From Tannerella sp. (lineage in GTDB: Bacteria > Bacteroidota > Bacteroidia > Bacteroidales > Tannerellaceae): a stretch of DNA of 5,024 bases. Positions 1 through 5,024 of this stretch are shown in pieces. The translations under genes were made by a program, and so were the position numbers. The DNA lies in contig JAIRXI010000041.1 in NCBI GenBank assembly GCA_031268395.1, positions 1-5,024 on the forward strand, in the 5' to 3' direction. Each line of letters starts with the position of its first letter. The first letter of the stretch is position 1. The notes under the pieces were generated by a model, which had not been told where the DNA came from, made no database searches, and worked only from the letters and a program-made list of their open reading frames with translations.

Positions 1-3000
1 CGCGCCGTGCGTAACGGCACGGTCGTGTGGATGGCGGTATTGTGCGGGCTGTTCTGCGCTGCGGCGCCGGACGCAATGGCCCAGGGCGATCATGCCGTGA
101 CCGGCACGGTGATCGACCGTAGCGGAGAGCCGGTGATCGGCGCCAACGTCGTGGAAAAGGGCGTGGCCACCAACGGTACCATAACCGATGTGGACGGAAA
201 GTTTTCGCTGAAGGTGAATGAAAACGCCGTCCTGCTGGTGTCGTATATCGGATATGTCACGCAGGAAATCAGCGTCGGCGGGCAGCGCGTCCTGACCGTT
301 ACGCTGGCGGAAGACATGCAGGCGCTGGAAGAAGTCGTAGTAGTAGGCTACGGTACGCAGAAAAAAGTGAACCTGACTGGATCTGTGGTTTCGGTAAACG
401 ATGAGGAACTGAACAAACGTCCGGCGCCCAACGTGCAGAACCTGTTACAGGGTAAAGCGGCGGGTGTGCAGATCAGTCAGCGGGGCGGGCGTCCGGGCGC
501 CGACCAGGGCACAATCCGCATTCGCGGCGTCGGCACGTTCAGCAGCGCCGGCAGCGATCCGCTGGTGCTGGTGGACGGCATCCAGGGCGACATCGCCGAT
601 GTGAACCCGAACGACGTGGAATCCGTCTCCATCCTGAAAGATGCGGCTTCGGCGGCCATCTACGGCGCAAGGGCGGCCAACGGCGTGATCCTGGTAACAA
701 CCCGGCGGGGCAATGCCAAAGAACTGTCTATCGAGTATCATGCCACGCTGGAAGCACAGAAAGCAACCAGACTGCCCAAGCTGCTGACCAATTCGGCCGA
801 CTACATGGAGTTCTGGAACGAAGCCAACGAACGCGCCGGCATGGTTAAGTATTTTTCGCAGGAAGAGATCGACGCCTTCCGCAACCATCCGAACGACCCG
901 GTTCATTATCCGAACTTCGACTGGGTGGACTATTTGATCGGCACCGCCTTTACGCACAATCACCACCTGAGCCTCAGCGGCGGCAGCGACAAGACGGCTT
1001 TCAACCTGTCGGTCGGCTACCTGGACCAGGGCGGTATCATTGACTATTACACGTTTAAGCGTTACAACATGCATCTTTCCGTGGATTCAAAAGTCACCGA
1101 CTGGCTGACGGTCGGCGGAAACATGCAGGCCCTGCGGAAAGACATGACGAACGACGTGCAGGGGGGAATTGCGGAGCACTATCCCATCTTTCACGTCTTC
1201 GGATCCGGGCCTAACTACACGCCCACCATGACACTGCCCGACGGCTCGACCGGCTATGTGGCGCGATACAGCGAAAACATCGGGGAATGGACAGTACGGA
1301 ATCCCGTTTCCCTTTTTGATGCCGGGTCGAATGTGACCAACAATTACACGGTGCGGCCCTCGCTCTTTGCGAATGTGAAACTGGTGGACGGCCTGACCTG
1401 GTACACGAAGGGAGCCGTTGATTTTGACTACAACTTTGTCAAGAATCACGAACACACCATCGACAATTATTATTTCAACGACGGATCGTGGGCGCACGAC
1501 GGCTCGCCGTCCAACCTCGGGGTCAGGGATAATATGAGCAATACGCTTTATACGGTGTTATACTCTACCCTGAATTATCAGAAAGCCTTCGGCGGCCACA
1601 CGCTCAGCGCAATGGCCGGTTATAACCAGGAATCCTCCTATTACAGGGCGCTTGGGGGGTCCAGAACATATTTCCCGACAGACAACCTCAAAGAGTTGAA
1701 CGCCGGTTCGTCATTGAACCAGTCGACTTCCGGCACCGCTTCCGAATGGGCGATTCAGTCGCTTTTCGGACGCATCAACTATGATTACAAAGGGAAATAT
1801 CTGTTTGAGGCCGACGCCCGCTACGACGGCACTTCACGCATCGCGCCCGATACGCGATGGGGACTGTTTCCTTCCATGTCGGCCGCCTGGAGGATATCGG
1901 AAGAGGCCTTCATGAAAGACGTCCTCTGGCTGGACAACTTGAAACTGAGGGCGAACTGGGGAAAGCTGGGCAACCAGAATGTAGGTACCTATCCCTACCA
2001 GGACGTGCTGTCTACCACTTCCTATCCTTTCGGTACGCTGGAATCGGGCGTACAGTTGACACGGCTGGTGGATAAAGCCCTGCAGTGGGAGACATCGACT
2101 TCTACCGGTGTCGGACTGGATTTCAGCATGAAAAACGGACTGTTTTCGGCGACGGTGGACTGGTGGAACAAGATTACGGATGGCATCCTGTACAGTATTC
2201 CCGTCCCGATAAGCGTGGGGCTGTCGGCGCCTACCGTCAATGGCGGGCAGATGAAAAATACGGGCTGGGATTTCGAACTCGGACATGCCCATCACATAGG
2301 CGAAGTCAGGTATAACGTAGCTTTCAATCTGTCCACCTACAAAAACGAAGTGACGAAAATCATCAGTCCGACCTACGGAAATACCACCGTTCAGGAGGGG
2401 CTTCCCTACGGTTCGTATTACCTGATCCTGTGGGACGGCATTTTCCAGAACCAGGCCGAAATAGACAATGGCCCCGTGCATCCCTATGGCCCGAAACCGG
2501 GAGACTTGAAATATAAGGATGTGAACAACGACGGCGTAATCAACTCCGACGACCGTGTGGTTGTTGACGGCGCCTTCCCCAAATTCTATTATGGCGGGAG
2601 TCTGAACGTGTTCTGGAAAAATCTGGATCTTTCACTCTTCATCCAGGGCATTGAAGGAATCAAGAATTATATAGGTACCGGCGCCGGAGGATTTATCCCC
2701 TTCAGGCAGGGCAGCCCTCCCAGCATGGATCTGGTAAAAAATCGCTGGACGGGCGAAGGTTCGACCAACGAATATCCGGCCATGTACCGGCAGTCCTATC
2801 AGCCGGTGACCGGGACGGCGTCGACCTACTGGTTGCGGGACGCTTCCTATATACGGCTGAAAAACCTGCGTATAGGCTACAGTTTCCCGTCGAAGACGGC
2901 CCGGGCGATCGGGTTGAAAGGCCTGCAGGTGTATTTCTCCGGCGACAACCTGATTACCATTTCCGACTATCCCGGAATGGATCCGGAAAGGCCAAGTCTG

Positions 3001-3066
3001 CAGGGTGACTACAGCGCATTTCCGCAACTTGCGACTTACTCGCTTGGAATTAAAGTTAAACTCTAA
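1..3066 (+). CDS. SusC/RagA-family TonB-dependent outer-membrane glycan transporter (5' end possibly outside window)
   Basis: This gene encodes an outer-membrane beta-barrel that imports oligosaccharides into the periplasm with TonB-ExbBD energy, paired with the SusD-like lipoprotein encoded 12 nt downstream. Numbering below is from the GTG at 7 (1019 aa, usual for SusC). A hydrophobic signal peptide (about 6-20) ends at a likely cleavage site AMA|QG (25/26). A CarboxypepD_reg-like domain follows (about 31-100, VTGTVIDRSGEPVIGANV), then a TonB-box-like segment LEEVVVVGYGTQKK (107-120). The plug domain (about 121-235) carries the SusC signature DPLVLVDGI...VESVSILKDAASAAIYGARAANGVILVTT. The rest is barrel, with an EF-hand-like loop DVNNDGVINSDD (838-849) common in SusC proteins. 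No STN domain precedes the carboxypeptidase-like domain. The frame stays open through bases 1-6, so GTG 7 is only the first start visible; the ATG at 31 would leave a signal peptide without a basic n-region. The chain ends ...YSLGIKVKL, with Leu where an aromatic residue is usual. The family call is near certain; the glycan is not determined by this gene. Confidence 0.96.
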   Translation, partial: RAVRNGTVVWMAVLCGLFCAAAPDAMAQGDHAVTGTVIDRSGEPVIGANVVEKGVATNGTITDVDGKFSLKVNENAVLLVSYIGYVTQEISVGGQRVLTVTLAEDMQALEEVVVVGYGTQKKVNLTGSVVSVNDEELNKRPAPNVQNLLQGKAAGVQISQRGGRPGADQGTIRIRGVGTFSSAGSDPLVLVDGIQGDIADVNPNDVESVSILKDAASAAIYGARAANGVILVTTRRGNAKELSIEYHATLEAQKATRLPKLLTNSADYMEFWNEANERAGMVKYFSQEEIDAFRNHPNDPVHYPNFDWVDYLIGTAFTHNHHLSLSGGSDKTAFNLSVGYLDQGGIIDYYTFKRYNMHLSVDSKVTDWLTVGGNMQALRKDMTNDVQGGIAEHYPIFHVFGSGPNYTPTMTLPDGSTGYVARYSENIGEWTVRNPVSLFDAGSNVTNNYTVRPSLFANVKLVDGLTWYTKGAVDFDYNFVKNHEHTIDNYYFNDGSWAHDGSPSNLGVRDNMSNTLYTVLYSTLNYQKAFGGHTLSAMAGYNQESSYYRALGGSRTYFPTDNLKELNAGSSLNQSTSGTASEWAIQSLFGRINYDYKGKYLFEADARYDGTSRIAPDTRWGLFPSMSAAWRISEEAFMKDVLWLDNLKLRANWGKLGNQNVGTYPYQDVLSTTSYPFGTLESGVQLTRLVDKALQWETSTSTGVGLDFSMKNGLFSATVDWWNKITDGILYSIPVPISVGLSAPTVNGGQMKNTGWDFELGHAHHIGEVRYNVAFNLSTYKNEVTKIISPTYGNTTVQEGLPYGSYYLILWDGIFQNQAEIDNGPVHPYGPKPGDLKYKDVNNDGVINSDDRVVVDGAFPKFYYGGSLNVFWKNLDLSLFIQGIEGIKNYIGTGAGGFIPFRQGSPPSMDLVKNRWTGEGSTNEYPAMYRQSYQPVTGTASTYWLRDASYIRLKNLRIGYSFPSKTARAIGLKGLQVYFSGDNLITISDYPGMDPERPSLQGDYSAFPQLATYSLGIKVKL

Positions 3067-3078
3067 AAACAGTAGATT

Positions 3079-4578
3079 ATGAGAAGGTTTATTGAATCTG
3101 TAAAGATAATTGCGATCGGAATCGTGTGTGTAAACACGCTGTCGTGTTCCGATTTTCTGGACAAGAATCCGCTTGACCAGATCACGAGCCAGACATTCTG
3201 GCAAAGCGAAAATGAAGCGAACATGGCGCTGGCCGGCGTGTACGCCCGCCTGAACAGTTACCCCTTCCGCCACAAGGACGCCGAATTCGACACCATGGCG
3301 GGCGAAGCGAGCGCTAACCAGAGCGCGGTGGTCATTACCCTTTCGCAGGGTTTCATCGAGGCCACGTCGGGGGGACTTGTAACCGACATTTATACGGCAT
3401 GTTATCAGGGCATTGCTTCCTGCAATTTCTTCCTCGACAATGTGGAACGAACACCCGTGTCCGAAGCCGCACTGAACCGGATGAAAGGTGAAGTATACTT
3501 CCTGAGAGCCCTGTTCTATTTCATGCTGGCCGAACATTACGGCGGAGTGCCGCTTTACACGAAGCCGGTCACGATTGAAGAGGCCAAGGTAAAACAAAGT
3601 TCCAAGGCGGAAGTCATCAGTCTGATATTGAGCGATCTTGACTATGCCGTTGCCAGCCTGCCCGATGCGGCCTATACCGACGGACATGCGGTCAATGGAT
3701 CGGCGCTGGGCCTCAAGGCAAGGGTTTATCTGCATACCGGTCAGTGGGCGGAAGCGGCGGCGGCGGCAAACGAAGTCATCCAAAGCGGAAAGTTCAGTCT
3801 GTTCAATGATTTCCGTACCCTGTTCCTGGCTTCCGGTCAGACGAACAATCCCGAAATCATCTTTTCCACTCGATTTTTAAGTCCCGACCGGACAACCGAC
3901 CTGGACATCCACTGGGCATGGTGGGGGTTCGTCAATCCGAGACAGGATCTGGTGGACGCATACGAATGTGCAGACGGCTTGCCCATTGCCTCTTCGCCGC
4001 TTTACGACCCTTCCGACTGGCGTAAAAATCGTGATCCGAGACTGTTGATGACCATCAAGGGATTTGACGACAAGGTCATCAATTCTGCCGGACAGGAAAT
4101 GGGATTTGCCTACAATGCCCAGTCGGGCACCGGATACGAGCCGGTCAAATACTGTAACTGGGATGTACTTCCGATCAATTACAGCACGCTGAGCGAACAG
4201 GACTGGATTCTTCTCCGCTATGCCGACATACTGTTAATGTATGCGGAAGCCCGGAACGAAACAGGCGGGCCGGACGAAAGCGTCTATTCGGCCGTCAACC
4301 GGGTGAGGGCGAGAGCGGAGATGCCCGCCCTGCCGGATGGGCTGTCGAAAGAGCAGATGCGGGAGCGTATCCGCAACGAACGTCGCGTGGAACTGGCGCT
4401 CGAGGGCATCCGCTGGGGTGACATCCTCCGCTGGCGTACGGCCGAGACCTATCTTCCGACCATTGTCGATCCGGGCGGAGTGCGACGGAGTTTTGACCCC
4501 GCCAAGCATTATCTGCTGCCTTTCCCGCAAAGCGAGATAGACGTCAATGATCAGTTGGAGCAGAATCCGGGATATTGA
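3079..4578 (+). CDS. SusD/RagB-family surface glycan-binding lipoprotein
   Basis: This 499-aa protein is the partner of the upstream SusC-like transporter. In this family the lipoprotein sits as a hinged lid on the barrel and captures the glycan at the cell surface. A lipoprotein signal peptide (MRRFIESVKIIAIGIVCVNT) leads to Cys23 in TLSC; Thr at -3 is off the strict lipobox, but Bacteroidota tolerate this. The mature start CSDFLDKNPLDQ is typical of SusD. The N-terminal SusD-like region (about 24-210) contains TPR-type helices, including GEVYFLRALFYFMLAEHYGG (137-156) and the stretch around GLKARVYLHTGQWAEAA. The C-terminal RagB/SusD region has WILLRYADILLMYAEARNE (376-394), RNERRVELALEGIRWGDILR (432-451) and the classic ending LLPFPQSEID...QNPGY. 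The gene lies 12 nt after the susC stop, so the two are surely cotranscribed. An A-run at 3065-3069, 10-14 nt before the ATG, stands in for a Shine-Dalgarno, as is usual in this phylum. There is no sign of truncation. Confidence 0.96.
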   Translation: MRRFIESVKIIAIGIVCVNTLSCSDFLDKNPLDQITSQTFWQSENEANMALAGVYARLNSYPFRHKDAEFDTMAGEASANQSAVVITLSQGFIEATSGGLVTDIYTACYQGIASCNFFLDNVERTPVSEAALNRMKGEVYFLRALFYFMLAEHYGGVPLYTKPVTIEEAKVKQSSKAEVISLILSDLDYAVASLPDAAYTDGHAVNGSALGLKARVYLHTGQWAEAAAAANEVIQSGKFSLFNDFRTLFLASGQTNNPEIIFSTRFLSPDRTTDLDIHWAWWGFVNPRQDLVDAYECADGLPIASSPLYDPSDWRKNRDPRLLMTIKGFDDKVINSAGQEMGFAYNAQSGTGYEPVKYCNWDVLPINYSTLSEQDWILLRYADILLMYAEARNETGGPDESVYSAVNRVRARAEMPALPDGLSKEQMRERIRNERRVELALEGIRWGDILRWRTAETYLPTIVDPGGVRRSFDPAKHYLLPFPQSEIDVNDQLEQNPGY

Positions 4579-4663
4579 CCGCCGGAGTTTTGGAACGGAG
4601 GCAGGCGGCAATACCGGAGGCATAACATCTCTGTGTTAAAACCTTCCCCGTTCCCTCCGCCGG
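4579..4663 (+). terminator. Nested inverted repeat directly after the susD stop; possible terminator or 3'-end stabilising structure
   Basis: The repeat begins at the base after the TGA. The left arm is CCG-c-CGGAG, then a TTTT bulge (4588-4591), then GGAACGG (4592-4598). The right arm is CCGTTCC (4648-4654) immediately followed by CTCCG-c-CGG (4655-4663). This gives about 15 pairs with one C/C mismatch and the one-sided bulge. Inside it, GGAGG (4616-4620) can pair with CCTTC (4642-4646, one G-U), and TAACA/TGTTA (4623-4627/4634-4638) close a six-base loop. A short T-rich stretch (TTTTCCTCTT, 4671-4680) follows but is not a clean U-tract. It could be a weak intrinsic terminator for the susCD transcript, or a stem that protects that transcript's 3' end. 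The pairing is visible in the sequence; the function is inferred. Confidence 0.5.
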
Positions 4664-4702
4664 CGCAGCATTTTCCTCTTGTGGAGGAAGGCAGGAATGA
4701 GT

Positions 4703-4759
4703 GGAGATGGAGAATGGAAAATTTCTCCCGAGAGGAGTATTATTCATTCTCCATTCTCC
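4703..4759. repeat. Imperfect palindrome with GGAGAAT/ATTCTCC heptamers
   Basis: GGAGA (4703-4707) plus TGGAGAATG (4708-4716) is complementary to CATTCTCCA (4745-4753) plus TCTCC (4755-4759), with a single bulged T at 4754, giving 14 pairs. The interior has a second small stem, CTCC (4725-4728) with GGAG (4734-4737), around the loop CGAGA. The right arm contains a direct heptamer repeat, ATTCTCC ATTCTCC (4747-4753, approximately repeated as ATTCTCC at 4753-4759 with one shared base). No U-tract follows on either strand, so a simple intrinsic terminator is unlikely. It may be a dispersed intergenic palindrome of the REP type, or an RNA hairpin between the two transcription units. Confidence 0.55.
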
Positions 4760-4764
4760 TTCAG

Positions 4765-4796
4765 TTGCAGTATCCGGCCTTTTGTTTTTATCTTTG
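4765..4796 (+). promoter_or_regulatory. Bacteroidota-type promoter for the putative GH95 gene
   Basis: The -7 box TATCTTTG (4789-4796) matches the Bacteroidota housekeeping consensus TAnnTTTG exactly. A TTG at 4765-4767 lies 21 nt upstream, within the usual spacing of the -33 element. Transcription would start a few bases after 4796, giving a short, AT-rich leader of roughly 30 nt before the ATG at 4834. The site follows the two hairpins that close the susCD unit, so the enzyme gene probably has its own promoter, either as its only one or in addition to readthrough. No operator or transcription-factor site is recognisable next to it. Confidence 0.6.
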
Positions 4797-4833
4797 TATG
4801 GTTTTTAGTGATAATACATAAAAAATGTTGTAT

Positions 4834-5024
4834 ATGAAAAGTATCTGTTATTTATCTGTCCTTTTTCTGTCTGCCGGCTTGTCTGCCTGCAGCAACGCTT
4901 CCGAAATCGAAGTCGATCAGGTTCCCATGGTCTGGCAATACGACGTGCCCGGCACGAAATACTGGGAGGGACTGCCTGTCGGAACGGGTCGCTTTGCGGC
5001 CATGATCCCCGGCGCACTGGAGCA
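4834..5024 (+). CDS. Putative GH95-family alpha-L-fucosidase/alpha-L-galactosidase lipoprotein, N-terminal fragment (3' end outside window)
   Basis: Sixty-three codons are visible before the right edge. The product starts with a lipoprotein signal peptide (MKSICYLSVLFLSAGLSAC) with lipobox LSAC and Cys19 as the acylated residue. After a short linker comes VWQYDVPGTKYWEGLPVG (33-50) followed by TGRFAAMIPGALE. This resembles the N-terminal signature of GH95 enzymes, in which a W/Y...PA..W.eALPlGNGrlGAMvfG pattern opens the beta-sandwich domain; here T replaces N in GNG and FAAM replaces LGAM. GH95 enzymes remove terminal alpha-1,2-linked L-fucose or alpha-L-galactose. The catalytic (alpha/alpha)6 domain is outside the window, so activity cannot be judged. 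ATG 4834 is preferred over the in-frame ATG at 4825 because the A-run 4820-4825 then lies 9-14 nt upstream, as it does for susD. Being next to susCD suggests a role in processing the same glycan. Less likely alternatives are another glycosidase or a GH95-like protein of unknown specificity. Confidence 0.75.
   Translation, partial: MKSICYLSVLFLSAGLSACSNASEIEVDQVPMVWQYDVPGTKYWEGLPVGTGRFAAMIPGALE

Noticed and set aside
445..1074. 209-aa minus-strand frame inside susC
   Set aside because: It is fully inside the plug and early barrel coding region, with low-complexity V/A/R/H composition and no domain; antisense shadow.
1834..2481. 215-aa minus-strand frame inside susC
   Set aside because: It lies entirely within the barrel coding region of susC, and its translation has no recognisable motif; antisense shadow.
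3754..3767. GCG trinucleotide run (about 4.7 units) in susD, possible slippage site
   Set aside because: It is a multiple of three, encodes an Ala run in a TPR helix, and is too short to suggest phase variation.
2632..3783. 383-aa open frame on the minus strand across the susC-susD junction
   Set aside because: It overlaps two clear genes, spans their 12-nt junction, and its translation (rich in Arg, Gly, His and Val with no recognisable domain) looks like antisense of GC-rich coding DNA.
4544..4747. 67-aa minus-strand frame covering the susD end and the gap
   Set aside because: It overlaps the conserved QNPGY end of SusD and both inverted repeats, and its translation has no recognisable family motif.
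4633..4821. 62-aa + strand frame in the intergenic gap
   Set aside because: It would begin within the loop of the first inverted repeat and run through the palindrome and promoter. It has no A-rich leader placed as for susD, and a translation with no recognisable motif.
4825..4833. Alternative in-frame start ATG at 4825 for the GH95-like gene
   Set aside because: It would put the A-run directly against the start codon, whereas from 4834 the run sits 9-14 nt upstream as in susD. It cannot be fully excluded, since it adds only M-L-Y to the signal peptide.
4805..5017. 70-aa minus-strand frame opposite the GH95-like start
   Set aside because: The + strand frame has a lipoprotein signal peptide, lipobox and family motif; the minus frame is Arg-rich with no motif.

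Overview
The window is one end of a Bacteroidota glycan-uptake locus (a polysaccharide utilization locus, PUL), read entirely on the + strand. A TonB-dependent SusC-family outer-membrane transporter is followed 12 nt later by its SusD-family glycan-binding lipoprotein. After a structured non-coding gap of about 255 nt comes the first 63 codons of a third gene, which looks like a lipoprotein glycoside hydrolase of family GH95 (alpha-L-fucosidase or alpha-L-galactosidase type) and runs off the right edge.

The organism is most likely a member of the Bacteroidales. The tandem SusC/SusD pair is a hallmark of this phylum. The intergenic promoter has the Bacteroidota -7 box TAnnTTTG, and the starts are preceded by A-rich runs rather than Shine-Dalgarno sequences. 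The coding DNA is fairly GC-rich for the group, but the sequence alone does not fix the genus.

Layout: (1) 1-3066, SusC-like transporter, with its frame open to the left edge, so the true start may lie just outside the window. (2) 3079-4578, SusD-like lipoprotein, essentially full length. (3) 4579-4833, non-coding: a nested inverted repeat that begins at the base after the susD stop, a second long imperfect palindrome built from GGAGAAT-type heptamers, and then a promoter. (4) 4834-5024, N-terminus of the putative GH95 lipoprotein.

By the known behaviour of these families, SusC and SusD form a lidded-barrel complex that captures oligosaccharides at the cell surface and imports them using TonB energy. 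The downstream enzyme would trim terminal alpha-L-fucose or a related sugar. The SusC has no N-terminal STN domain, which argues against direct ECF-sigma/anti-sigma signalling through this transporter. The other long reading frames, mostly on the minus strand, are GC-driven shadows of these genes. I found no CRISPR array, tRNA, rRNA or transposase. The system is recognisable; the least explained part is the structured gap between susD and the enzyme gene.
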